A stretch of 64,000 nucleotides of DNA from Polyporus tsugae (taxonomy: Eukaryota > Basidiomycota > Agaricomycetes > Polyporales > Polyporaceae). The notes below the pieces were generated by a model. The model saw only the letters and a program-made list of their open reading frames with translations, was not told the origin of the DNA and made no database searches. Made by a program: the position numbers and the translations under genes. The stretch spans positions 3,038,001 to 3,102,000 of the forward strand of contig JAHRBS010000002.1 of the NCBI GenBank assembly GCA_024305745.1, in the 5' to 3' direction. Positions 43,544-55,500 of the stretch are shown piece by piece; position 1 is the stretch's first letter, and every line of letters starts with the position of its first letter.

Positions 43544-45228
43544 ATTGCGGGCCACGAGTTCAAGGGCGCAGAATAGCTGGAGCCTGGATGGTAGAAGCAC
43601 GGGGAAGGCGGACAACTCTGCGGTCGGGTATATATCGTCTTCTGTGGTCTTCTGTTGACATCGTCATTGACATTGAACAAGAATTCGAACGATGACTACG
43701 GGCGTCAGCGTCAGTGTACCGATGCTCGGAGCTCGAGTCACCGTTCCAACTTTCCAGGTCCTGCTGCGGCCCAATGCTGCCCACTGGCACCTGGGGGTAA
43801 AAGCTGAAGCTGAAAAATTGTTGCGGCCTAAGGGCCTGAGGATACAGCTGGACGCCAAAAAGGCCGGAGGAGGTGAGAAGGCATCCCCTCTTATGGTGGA
43901 CGTAGTATTCGACTAGCGGCGGTGCTCAATCGTTACATAGAGCCACTGGCCACTGGCCGCGTTCAACAGCAATTGATGGACATGATGGGCTAGCCGAGCT
44001 CCCGTACATATATGGGAAGCAACAGACTTGTTAATGAGTCCCCATCTTTAGTCCTGTCGGAAGCGTCGCATTATGCACGGTTATACTGTGTCTTTCATCG
44101 AATGTGACTGCCAGTGTCCTCCTTGAAGGCATTCAACAGTCTGCCTTACGTATACTTACCTGGCGATCCCGGGCGCTGACGACAACTACCAGAGGGTGCA
44201 CGCTCCGAACCTCATCTATTCTCAAGACATTCTCTAAGCACTCCCGGCACAAAACTGCACACAGTAGATACAACATGCACGAGCCTGAGCACATGCATAT
44301 GAATAGTCGACATACTATGAGCAATTGCAACAGCCCACCGATAGACTCTCCTGACGTCGACGTCGCTCAGCGTCAGGGGGGGGTGCTAGGCTCTTCACTA
44401 AAACGACAGCAATATCATACTGTGCTGAGTGCTCGATGCGCAATCCTAGGCCTCCGTTCAAGTTATATAGTAATTAGCTACCATGCTTGATCCGCCAACT
44501 TCTTCCATTAGTGATTAATCATGATCCACCAGGGGAGGTGGAGCGAAGCGACACCGTCGACCCTTGTATAGACTCAAGAGCTTCAAGCTCAAGACACGCT
44601 CTATTACTGTATAATACTAAGTACACTATATGTATTTGACTACTGCCACTACGTCAGTCCGATCGACCACTAGATCTCTCCCTCGACACGAACCCGACAA
44701 TCATATACATAATAACTTATGCATCGCTGCTGAACACATGGACAAGCTCAAGCCTACGTACTATGAGACACAGGATAGAATTGGTATCTGCGAATGTAGT
44801 CCATATGCTGGTGGGGATATCCTACTGTACTGAGTATATATAAGTACTCTACTAGATCCGCACACACCCCCGCCCACTGCCCAAAGCTCATGCGCGGATC
44901 GGCTTACTTAGTTATGTAAGCTTCAAGATGTATGTATGTACACGTATGTATCGTGCGTGGAAACCGGGCCCGCGTCCGATCGTGCGTCGTGATAAGATAC
45001 CAAGGTATATGCTGTGCGAGAGACGGTGAGAGTGCAAGTGCGAGGGGCGGGCGGCGTGCAAGATGCGGATGCGAGGACGTTATGAACAAGGGGCAGGTAA
45101 CGGAGTGGACGGATAGATGGAGTCTGGACACATGGAGGAGTGGACGTGCGCGTGCATACAATGGTACGAGTATAGACGACAAGAGTGAGACGAACGAAGG
45201 TGGAAGCGGTGGAGATGATCAGCACACC
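43544..45228. other. Long intergenic region between transporter 3 and TVP38-E
   Basis: There is no gene. It contains the second MITE and, from about 44.9 kb, sequence shared with 40.1-40.4 kb. The rest is AT-richer than the coding parts, with many stop codons in all frames. Confidence 0.45.
43914..44032. mobile_element. MITE (copy 2, one end lost)
   Basis: It matches copy 1 in reverse orientation: GGTGCTCAATCGTTACATAG near 43921, the GGCCACTGGCCGCG centre, and GGGAAGCAACAGACTTG at the other side. There the terminal GAGCACCCC is gone. One TIR is therefore decayed, and no TA duplication can be confirmed at the right end. Confidence 0.68.
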
Positions 45229-47424
45229 TCATAGCGCGTGCGACGTGTACGACGGCGGCGCCGTCTTCAGCCCGTACGCTGCACTCTCCTCGCTCACGCT
45301 CGCTCCGTCGTACGCCGTCTCAAACGTCGCGCCCCGCGAGTGCCCGCCCGCGGCGGTGTAGAACGTCCCGTCGCTCGCCTCTGACGTGTGTATCGCGCGG
45401 TCGTACGGGTTCGGCATCGGGTCCGAGAAGGGATTTGTCGAGTTATGAGGCGCGCTCCGGGGAGGTGGGAGTCCGGACGGAGCGGGGTAATTGCGCTGTG
45501 TCGGCGTGTGGGGGGCAGATGGTGGTTGGTGGCGAATGGCGGGCGGTGGGGGACTCGCTAGTCTCTGCGCTTGGGAAGGGGACTGGGTCTGCACGCGCGT
45601 CGGTCGGGAGCCGCCCCGGAGGTCAAAGGTATCAGGCGGAGGTGAACCGTACCCGCGCGGCGGTGCCTGGCTTTGGTACGACACACCTTGGGGTTGAGGT
45701 TTAGAGTGGTTGGGTACGCGCGCGGAGTCCGAGAACGGATCCCTGGAAGGCGACGGGATGCGGTGTGAGGCGCCCTGGGACGAAGCCATAGCATACGGAT
45801 ACCCCGCACCGGGTGGAAGCGCGGGGTTGTTGTTGTTATACTGGCTCATGGAGTACTGCTCATCAGGCTGATGGACGCGGCGCGGCTGTGGCGCATAGAT
45901 ACCGCCCTGAGGCTGGGGCTGACCATACTTCGTGAGCGGGATGTCGACATGAGACGCAGCGGGAGTGAACGAGACGGAGGCGGTCGACTCGAGCATCGAG
46001 GGGCTGCTGCTGCCATACGGCATCTTGTTCGCGAGCTTCGCCTGACGCGCCTTGCGGCGGTCGTAGATCACAAGCGGCTTCGCCTCGTTCATCTTGTGGT
46101 AGATGTACCACATCGCGCCGACCGTCATCAGCGTCGTCAGCCCGACGACAACGTACTTGATGATGTTGTCCGACGTGCTGCTCGTCCCGTCCTCGGACTG
46201 CTCGAGCGCGACCCCGAGGTAGACGGTGATGAACTGCTTCGGGAGCGACAGGATCGCCGCGATCGAGAACGTCATCACGCCCATGCCGCACGTCGAGAAC
46301 ACCGCGGTCGTGACTGTGCGCGGAACCGGTCAGCACTCGACGGCACACAAGGAGAATCGGGACGCACAGTGGCCGGGGATGGCGCTCAGCCGCGCGATCA
46401 GCGCGATCTTGAAGCCGCCTTCGCGGACGACGCGCGCCAGGCACGCATATTGCAACTTTGTCCGCTCCAGCTTCTCTCCGCGCGCGGCACAGCAGTACTT
46501 GAACGCGCTTCGTGATGAGAACGCGGAAATGAGCGTCCTTTTCATACCAAACGACCGCAGTACTCACTAGAAGTTTCCCAGTTCGCCGAGGAAAGTGCCT
46601 GCCGCGACGATCCCGAAGCCGGGCCAGAGACCCCAGACGAGACCACAGAGGATGGCGACGATCTCGTGGCCGAAGAGGGGAGGGAAGGAGATGACGAAGA
46701 GGACGCCGATCGGGATCGTCCAGCCGAATGGGAGACTGCAATGAGAACGGCATCAGCGCCGATCATGGCAGGACAGAAGAATCAAATGGGGGTGGCGGTG
46801 AATGGGGGAAGGTGAAATAATAGATGGGCGTTGGCCCTTCCTGCGCACAGTGCTTGTGCATGGCAACGGCGAGGCTTGGCGCAGTGACGGACATGCGACG
46901 GAGGAAAACGGGACGCACCCGTGCATCCAATTCGCTGCCGGCTTGAGCCAGTTGACGATCTGCTTGTGGTATACGGTGAAGAGGATGATGCCGACCAAGG
47001 AAATGGCGAACGCGACGTAGTACCCTGCGCCGCAAACCGTCAGCTGTAGCGCACCGAGGAACAAGCAACGCGAGCACGCACAAAACCATTCCTTGCGGAT
47101 CCAATACTTCCACTTGAGCATGCGCTCCCAGTCGAAGACGCCCTTCTGGAGCTCCTTGGCCTCGCTCGGGGTGGGACTGGGGGTCCTGTTGATGGCGTGT
47201 ACGTCGAGGCCGGCCTTGGCGTGGCGGTCGCCGTAGGAATACCGCTTGTGTGGGGCGTGTTTGTCCGAGTCGTGGTCGCGCTCGCCGGAGGAGTCGCTGT
47301 CGAAGGACCTGGCGTCGAGGCGGGTGTCAGGGGGATAGGGATATGGGGGGTTGGAGTTGACGTTTGCGTAGTGTCCGGCGGAGGAAGGCTCGCGGGAACC
47401 GTAGGGAGAGCGTGGGGCAGCCAT
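45229..47424 (-). CDS. TVP38: TVP38 Golgi membrane protein, VTT/DedA family (copy E)
   Basis: Start MAAPRSPYGS at 47424. The disordered leader has RTPSPTPSE at residues ~80-88, then DWERMLKWKYWIRKEWF. A 57-nt in-frame intron follows, then YYVAFAISLVGIILFTVYHK and later PIGVLFVISFPPLFGHEIVA, CGLVWGLWPGFGIVAAGTFL, GELGNF, Y-A-F-K-Y-C-C-A-A-R-G, LIARLSAIPGH, FSTCGMGVMTFSIAAILSLP and KQFITVYLG. The last helix is VVVGLTTLMTVGAMWYIYHK. A ~230-residue tail rich in Pro, Gln, Ser and Tyr ends SYTSHAL at 45229. This is the longest and best-preserved member and the parent of copy F. In yeast Tvp38 is a late-Golgi vesicle protein; a lipid-handling role is inferred from the VTT superfamily. Confidence 0.85.
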
Positions 47425-47739
47425 GGTGACGAGGATGTATGAGGGTGTGGAAGAAGATGAGAGACAAGAAGGACGATGGGAGAATCAAGCGATCGCCGAA
47501 GAAGAAGAAGAGAAGAAGGAAGAAGGTGTCGCGTCGAACTAGACCAGCCAGAGAGACAGAACGAGAATGGTGAGCGAGTGGAGTAGTGGCGGCCTGAGGC
47601 GGAGAGAGAGGGAGAGAGTAAAAGCGGGGGCGGGAGCGCGGGAGAGCGCTGCTTGGGCCTGCGCTGAGCACTGCTCCGACTCGCCGTTGCGGGTGTGCCT
47701 GGCCCGGATCAGGGCGCCGACTGATGGCCACGCCTCGCA

Positions 47740-48126
47740 ATGCGCCCTCCCGCCTCGTCCCGCCTCTTGATCACCGCCGTCAGTCGGCCAGTCGTTTACA
47801 CCACCTCGCGTGCTCTCATTCCAGAGCAGACTCTCGTATTTTTCTCAATCCTGTCCGCACACAGTCCAGAGCTTTGCAGTCGTCCGACTCGGCGGTGCAA
47901 CACCAGCGCAGTCCGTTCAAGTGATCATGACACACGCGCCGTGTGCACGTGCTACCGCCTTCGTGCTTATGCATCATCCCTCTCCGACCTCGCTGATCGA
48001 ATTTTCCTCTCTGGCTATGGCTACATAACGAACTCGCGACTGACGGCTTTCCTGCTGAGCCACAGGGACTCGTTCACTCTGGTTGGCTACGCAGTGATGG
48101 AAGTACATAAAGTACTCGCCAAATAA
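47740..48126 (+). CDS. Candidate ORF, weak TRAPPC2L/Tca17-like segment
   Basis: The 128-codon frame lies head to head with TVP38-E. Its last third, SGYGYITNSRLTAFLL followed by VGYAVMEVHKVLAK, resembles the Y-G-Y-[VI]-T-N-[ST]-[KR] strand and following helix of TRAPPC2L/Tca17, a TRAPP-complex subunit. The first two thirds do not show the expected N-terminal longin strands. I treat it as a possible decayed exon or a chance match. An identical copy is at 59032-59418. Confidence 0.25.
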   Translation: MRPPASSRLLITAVSRPVVYTTSRALIPEQTLVFFSILSAHSPELCSRPTRRCNTSAVRSSDHDTRAVCTCYRLRAYASSLSDLADRIFLSGYGYITNSRLTAFLLSHRDSFTLVGYAVMEVHKVLAK

Positions 48127-48584
48127 GCACACGCAGTCCGTATTTTCCTCCACTATCTCAAGGTAATTAACCGACACTCAAGCTGGGCAGACAGCCAACC
48201 GCGCTCGCGCGAGGCGGCTCATAGTCCCGTCTTCGACTATGATTCACGGGTGCAGTGCGCGAGCCCTCCCCGAGCGTGGCGCGCACTCTTCCCGATCCAC
48301 CGGAAGTTGCACAACACATTGCTTTGGGGGGCAAGGCGCCGCCGACTGGGACGCTTCTCTCTCCGACAGCTTTCGCTCTCGCTTTCTCGCCGGTTCTCTC
48401 TCCCGTCGTCGAATGTCGACGCGTCAAAACGTGCTCTTCCACCTTTTTTTTCGGCCGCTCTTCTGCCTCTTTCGAACGACAGCTTTCTCCCTCGGTTTCG
48501 CCTTCCGAGACGCGGCTCGAACCGAGTCTCTTACGCATCGAACACCCCAGACCAGCCTCAAACAACGCCCACCACGGCTGCGCC

Positions 48585-48743
48585 ATGAAGATCTCGCGTG
48601 TTGCACCGCTCTCCCGGTGCGCAGTACGCTTTCTTTCTCGCCTGCGTACGCGTTCTGCGCTTCAAACACTCCCCCGTATGTCTTCAACTCAGTTGTCCCG
48701 TCCCCCATACAGAGTCGCGCCCCGTTGTGTTCGGCGTCCCTGA
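48585..48743 (+). CDS. Possible first exon with a mitochondrial-type presequence
   Basis: The frame MKISRVAPLSRCAVRFLSRL-R-T-R-S is Arg/Ser/Leu-rich without acidic residues, as in mitochondrial targeting peptides. A second ATG (MSSTQLSRPP) follows in frame and it stops at 48743. No continuing exon could be identified, so this may be the start of an unrecognised gene or nothing. A repeat copy is at 59877-60035. Confidence 0.22.
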   Translation: MKISRVAPLSRCAVRFLSRLRTRSALQTLPRMSSTQLSRPPYRVAPRCVRRP

Positions 48744-49046
48744 CGTCCTTTCCCCGCTATTTCCCAGATGCGTCCACTCAGTGTGACTACAGGACCGCGC
48801 ACGGCACACGAGGACGGACGTGAGCCCGTCTCAGGTGCGACGACGTAGCTAGGCGGAATCAACGCGAGAGCGCAGGGATGAATTCAGAACCCGGTACAAA
48901 GACGACTCAGAGAGGCCGTGGAAATGCGGCAGAAGCGGACGCGATTGAGTCTCGATACGGTATCCTCGGGCTCGGATGTAAGTAACGGCGCGAGCCACTT
49001 CATGTATCCGCGCTCGGTTCGTGAGCCCGTTGATGCTCTGCTACAG

Positions 49047-49560
49047 CTATCCGGACACCGTGGACGACGCCGGGCACCCAACGCCGCGGCCGTTCGAGTT
49101 CTGGAGCGTCCAGGCCAGCGTCGCGTTGCCCGTCGGGAAGTGCGCTGCGATGGGCGGATTGCGCGCCATGTTTCCCGCCGCGACGTTCGCATTCAACGCC
49201 TGTGACGACGAAGAGAACGCGGTGAGTAAAAAGGCCTCGAAACGCATGATGTAGGCAGATGCACAGCGATGTACTGGTCGCGCGGGGGCGGGCATGGGCA
49301 GCGGTGAGGATCGGCTTGCCGTCGGGGCCATTGACACCATCGCAGTTGCTTTGTGGGTAGAACATCAGTTATCGGTTATTCTATTCGGCGAAAGCGAGAG
49401 TGGACGCTTACCCAGTACCGTTGAGGTGAACACCGGTCTGGTCGCCGAAGTCGGGGACGAGCGCAGGATCCACGTCGCGGCGGGCGAGAGGACTTGAGCG
49501 AACGGAGGCGGTGATGGTGGCTGCAGCGAGGATCACAGTGGATCCGAACTTGAGCTTGAT
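49047..49560 (-). pseudogene. Small secreted-protein gene relic, start codon lost
   Basis: The minus strand reads KLKFGSTVILAAATITASV (signal-peptide-like), then RRDVDPALVPDFGDQTGVHL, N-G-T-G, an intron, N-C-D-G-V-N-G-P-D-G-K-P-I, a second intron, and ALNANVAAGNMARNPPIAAH, FPTGNATLAWTLQNSNGRGV, G-C-P-A-S-S-T. This matches the layout of a small secreted protein family common in Agaricomycetes (D-P-x-L-V-P ... C-D-G ... A-x-L-N-A-N-V-A-A-G ... G-V-G-C-P), of unknown function. The expected initiator before KLKF is ATC, and the Cys-rich middle between GKPI and LNANVAAG seems missing. I therefore read it as a decayed gene. Confidence 0.55.
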
Positions 49561-52500
49561 GGTAGGGGTTGACTTTGCTCTCTCGCGTTTTCCGACTCGT
49601 CCGGCTCTCCCCGGCCCGTCATCCCTGCGCGATCGTGTTCGATCCCCAGCCAGCGCACCTTCCCTATTCCCTACCACAGTACATGCAGACGGCGGCCACG
49701 CGGCCACGGCCGCCGCCTGCGGAATGGGAGAAACACGCGGCGCCCTACTAAATGCTTACAAACAGCCCGAACCAACAGGGGAATCGCGTCCGGCACTGCT
49801 ACATGCCAGAAATCGGGCGGTCCCCGTCCTCAATCTCCACCGTCCTCGGTCTACCATGGCCAGTGCCGCCGTGCCCGCCCGCCACCTCCACAAGCTACGT
49901 TCAGCATGGTGAGTTCGAGTCGGCAAGGGACGGATGGATAGCTAACAGCCGACGTACCTTCAGTCGCTGCCGCGAGTTATCCCGGGTGGGACACGGTCGT
50001 CTTCGCGCGGTTGAGTCGTCGGTGACGGACAAACTGAACAGTATAGACCAGAGCTGTGCAGAGGCCCCGCGGTGTCGAAGCTGACGGCATGGGGATGTAG
50101 CTGTGGTGGGCGGCGGGAATGGCGTGCCCCTCCTCGTTGTTAGGATACTTATACTCTCATAGCCCTCTAACCGCGCGCACGGACCACACCACACCGTTCA
50201 GCGGGGGGGCAAGCTTAAGGATAGCACCGCCGCTCCACTCCAACTCACGGTTGCACGGCCGGCGATTCGCAAGTGTTCCGCGCGTACGCACTAGTCAAGT
50301 TCCTTCCGGGGCCCGGCGCTGGGCGGAAATTTGACGGTCGGTTCCATTCACGTATCGCTTCCTCCGGTTCCCTGACCTCCGTTCGCTCTGCAGGAATCTT
50401 CATTTCCTTCTTGGAACTTCGACGCGGCGCTGGTCTCCGCTGGCTTGTCGTTCCTTCCGGTCCCCGCCGTCACCTGTCCCTCACTCTCCTCGTCGCCCTC
50501 GTACGTCCCGACCTGGGCTCAGCAGGCAATCCAGCGGGGCCTCTCAGTTCTTCGAAGACGAGCGTGAAGCAACTTTGGTACAGACTCGGACTACTAACTA
50601 GTGCCAGCGAGTGTCGAGAGGAGGGGTTTATCGCCGCGGAATTGCATGCCGGCATAGTCCATCCTCGGCTCACGTCCTTCCCATATTCTATCGTTGTGGG
50701 TCCCTGCAGCGCCTAGCTATAGTCAGGTACGCTGTATCCGACCGAAGAATGGATTTATTTTAGGATCATCGAGACAGGTGCTCCGTGTGCCGCCGACCTG
50801 CAGCCTGAACGCGAGGATGGGTGGACACATTCCGGCCACTCGAGACTCCAGGTCAGCGCGTGCAGTTCAAGTGTAGCAGACGTCGAGTACGCTCTGAACG
50901 GCGGGTGCGACGCTCATCGCGTCCGGCCTTTCAGGGCTCGGGGTCCGGTTGACTGAATTTCTGTGAATTATAAGAGGGTATTGAATCAGTAGCATCTCAC
51001 CAGCGCACCCGAACACACTGCCGTGCAGCCATAGACGACAGCCACCCAGGCTGCGTACTGTCGTCCACTGCTTCTAGCCAGCGGAAGGCGTCAGGCTGCC
51101 AGCCGCAGGTAGCAACAGAACCTCCCGACCGAACAAGACTGAGAAGACTCGCACGCCGGCTATGGCACTCGTCTAGCACCCTGAGATTGAGCGGCGTGAG
51201 CGCAGAGCCGCAAGGCCTTGGATAGTTGTTGTCTATGTACAACCTGTCCACAGCCTGAGGATACGGAGAGCCTGCGAAAAAGCGCATTACATGGGCGCAC
51301 CCGTACGCGGCAGAATCTAGACGGCGCGAGGGTGCACCAGCGATCTGATTCAAAAACTCGCAAGACCGGCATCCTCGCGGCGGAATATCGGGAAATGGAA
51401 CCGGACGTGTTCGATAGCATGTTCAAGTTCAAGTGCGTCCGCTTGAAGGCCGTTGACTTACTCAAGGGTCCGAATCGCACTCAGTTGTCCGTTCGGAGGG
51501 CTGAATGCGTGCAAACCGTCGAATATACATGTCACAAAAATACAGATGTAGTGTAGCTGGAATTACAACCTCAAAGGAAGACGAACCGGGTCGGGTTTGG
51601 TGAGAGCGAACAGAGGAAAGACTCCGAGTCCGCCGCCGCGCGCGGGACGAGCGTGCGCGCCCGTCCACATTTGGCAAGAGCTCGGGTCCCGGCGCTCGAC
51701 TCGACATCTTACAACCCGACCACCACCACGGTCCGCTAGGGATGCAGATTCCTGCAAATGCGACCGTGTGACGACGTTTCGGGCCGTTCTGTTGCATGAC
51801 ATCTCCGCGGACTCTCTGTACTCCGCCGACACTGGACCCTTGGATATCCACGACTGTCTGCCGTCTGGGTCTCGTCTCGCCGCCGCCGTCCTGCAAGCAG
51901 CCGGCATACGACTCTGGCTCCGCCGCTTGGTTTCGTGCCCCTCAAAGAAGCGAGGAGGTCCGTTCTCGATCGTATGCGGGTACGTACCAGGCAAATACGC
52001 CGGGCCGCTCTTCGACCCTGCCATGCTCGGCTCGCTTGACATTCTGGCATCAAGAAGGTGAGTTTGTCCTACCGTTCTTTCCCTAGTGCGAGTGTAGAAG
52101 TCGCCGCGGGACAGTCCCGACTGTCATTGAAAGTGGTCTTGACAACATGCCGAGTACGCTCCTCCGTCTCACTTGGCGTGCGTGGAGAATCGAACTTTCT
52201 GCACGTCCGTGGGCATCTCAAACAGTGCGGGAGGCGCATTTCTTGTCGTGCAGCTCGATCACCAGTGTACCCCACGGACGCGGTGCCAGTACGCCGTCGA
52301 TATCACCCTGCAGAGTCTTCCCGCAGGCCGGGCCCACTCCCGCTGTGCGAGTTTGCCTGCAAAAGAGGTCAGAGTGAGCATGGGTATAATGACGACGGAT
52401 GCCGAACACGCCCGTGTTGCAGGTACGTGCCGCGTCATGTTCGTCCCCGGATTGTCTCGTGTTTCGAACGGCACCATCGGGGCTTCCCCGAATATTGAAT

Positions 52501-55500
52501 TCTGTGCTAATTACGCGCCCATCTCGCCAGGACCATGGTTACGGAAGGCCCTGTCCTAAATGTCGTCCATCGGAGCGCCGTACATCTAGCGGACCTAGCG
52601 TTGAACTATACCCAGACAGTGTACGTCATTTTCGATCACAACGGCAGGCGCAGATCACAAGCGTCTTGGAGACGTTGTTTCCATTGGACACAGCAGCTCT
52701 GCACGGTCTTCTGTGGAACGTATCAGAGGACCGCGCCGAGCTGCTGGAACGTTCCGCTCGATTGGTTGTGTGCTCGCCTGGAACTTGATTCCAGCCGACT
52801 CCGGTGGGCCAGCTTAATGTCTTACACGCGCGACCCCGCGGCCGCAACAATCAGTGTCTGGCCTGGAGTTTCGGATGACCGAGGACGTGAATACGGTGCC
52901 GGGGAAGGGACAGCGCAAGCAGTCACCAGACCAGGTTTTTCTCTGCTTCTCCTCTGCCCTCGGGTGCTCGGCGCATGAGTCTGAACTGCCGCCACTCCGT
53001 AATGCGAATCCCTTGGCACCCATCTACACCGACAACTTGAGGGTACGACGCAGTATCGGTAGTGGAAGGTGGTGGCGCGGTGGGAAAACACCGCCTGTAG
53101 ATGGTTTGGTCACGCAATTTGGGACCATCGTCGCTTCGACAGTTTGGGGTTAGTTTGAGGTGCAACGGACGGAGATTTGGCGGCCGCGATCGAGAACATC
53201 TCGTGGATGTTTCCGAGTCCTCGGCTTTGAATGGCGGATCTCGGAGCACTGCCCGGAATTCAAACAAGTCTGACACATGCCAAACGGCGATTGCATTGCC
53301 AGGTCGTCGATCGGCTGGAGGGAGAGACACGCATTCACGTCTCCCGTACATCCCCGACTTTGAGCGGTGCTGTCAGGCACGTTCGGTTCATCAACTCGAT
53401 GTGGTAGGAGTTTGCGGCCTCGGCGCGAAATTATGTCCGGCAAACAAACATCCAGAATACAGGTTCGTAACCCTTGACATCGAGGTCCCGGTCTCAGCAC
53501 TCACGTCTGGTCAGGTCAAGCGCGAACACTAGCAGCAGCCCGGATACTATTCGACGGGGTCCCATGGCATACAGGAGCCATGCCTCTTCCTCCGCCACTT
53601 GGAGAGGCGGACCGTGGCAACGATGCTGTCGTCTGCTGCATCCGTATCTCATCAACCTGACGACGGTGAGTTTTCCAAGCGGATCCCCGGTTCTCTTCCA
53701 TTCAGGCACGCCGGTAGACCAGGATGCTGTCGGCGGACCCTGCTTTGGCTCCTCTTCTCACGGTGAATGGGGGCGACGCTCCTGTTCTAGAGCGCAGGCT
53801 GACGTCGTCTTCCGAGACTTCTCGTTCATCGGGCGAGCTACCGACAGACTTGTACAGCCATTCGGAGATCTGCCTTTCTCCGGGAGAGAAGTGTAGATGG
53901 ATAGTCCGCCGCCGCAGGTAGCTCAGGGATCACAGATCGAGTTCCCGTCCCCAGCACCTCACCTTGGACGTCTAGGCACGCGAACAAGGTGTGTCCTGGA
54001 AGCGATGGGGCGAGCAGTCGGCAGAGAAGAATTCGACCGCCCTTCGACTGGCTTATAGGCACGTAAGTTTGAAAGCCTGCGTTGGATGCCGAATGCAAAC
54101 TGATTCCTGCCACAGCCGTCGGAATCGGCGGCATGTGCATGCTCCCCCGCGGTCCTGTTGTGTGGACGTCGGAACATCGCTTGAATCCTGCAGGGTCCAC
54201 GGCAGCCGGACATTAGGTGCGTGTGGTTTTGTATGCGAACCTTCCCTATCGGATCACGGCTGTTCAAACCTGGATCGCCGCCCACAATTCCACAGGATGT
54301 GTGCCTGAAACCGCGCGCCGCTCGACTGCCGATTGGCGGTGCGCTATTTTGCGTATGACATTGGCCGTGATGCATTGATGGCCACCGGCAGGTACGTACA
54401 GTGTTCGAATTCCATTCCTTCTTGTTTGTCTGGCCGTCTTCCTGCACTGCCGCCCTCGTGTGAATGATGATATACCTACATGAGCTGAGATGCCCACGGC
54501 CGCACCCCCGCGAGGGGCTGAGGTTGAGAATGCTGTGGACTTCCAGTCGCTCTGCTCACAAGTCCACGTAAGACCCGAGTTATGTCATTCGACAGGCTGC
54601 TTTGTGTGGTGCTCATTGCCGTTGTTGCATCCCTAGCTTCTCCCTAGAATATTCAAGTCTTCCGTCTCGGGCTCCGGCCTGGCGACCATCAAATCGGAAC
54701 GTCTTGGGCTCCTGGACTTCCCCTTCCGGCGTTGTACTCATCACACCGAGGAGCGTCACTTGACCTTCTCTGATTCGCGCTTAGGATGTTCGGTCGAGGT
54801 GCGTTCTTGCCCTAAAAATACATTTGGCAAGACTAACTTTGTCTCGCTCTGTCGTCTTCTTTTCGCTACCGATATCCGGCACGGCGGACGACGCTGTACA
54901 GGAGACTCCCGTGCGGACATATTTGGTGTGCTGACGGCCGGAACATCGGAGACGATTGAGCACCGCATCAAGGTCAATGTGTGGACTCACTAGTTTGCTT
55001 TTAGATGCCATGTATACCCACCCTCGTCCCATACGGTGAGGTCTCTTGGTCCCCCGCCCTCTACTCAACGAGTAGGTTCGACTACCCACCCCGCAGTCTC
55101 TCGATACGTACACTCCGTACTCTGCCCGTTATCGTGTCGGCACTGAGAGCCGGTATCGTTGTCTTTCCTCTGCTTCTAGTATCTCGCGATGGGCGTGCCC
55201 CTCGTTCCGCAGCTGTCCGCCCTCGCTCCCCGCCCGGGTTATAGACGGCTCACTTCGACTACGCCCAGCCTTCCCATCACGATGGCCCCATCCGTACTTG
55301 GCGGTGCACCCGCCGTCGGCTCCCATGCCAACTCCCCGCCACGCCGTCGTGTGTCACCGCCGTTCCTCCCCGCCGCATTCTCCCTTACACCCAGTTCTAC
55401 GCCCGGCAGGTGGATACCTGCGACAACCGGTGGTGAGCACAGTTCCACAGCTGTCTAGGTTCATCGACTCAGTCCTCACCTTTAACAGTGTACCACACGT

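Larger units (their letters stand above)
40920..45600. repeat. Tandem unit b: transporter 3 + TVP38 (copy E) 3' end
   Basis: This repeats unit a in the same orientation. Here the TVP38 gene is complete and extends beyond the unit to 47.4 kb, so unit b looks ancestral in structure and unit a is the truncated derivative. Confidence 0.7.
45904..52708. repeat. Direct repeat, copy 1 (6.8 kb within window)
   Basis: This stretch reappears in the same orientation at 57188-64000. The offset is 11,284 bp at first and 11,292 bp after an 8-bp insertion in an intron of the second copy. Roughly ten single-base differences were noticed before about 47.95 kb. The translations listed beyond that point are identical in both copies. 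The true right end lies outside the window. Confidence 0.93.
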
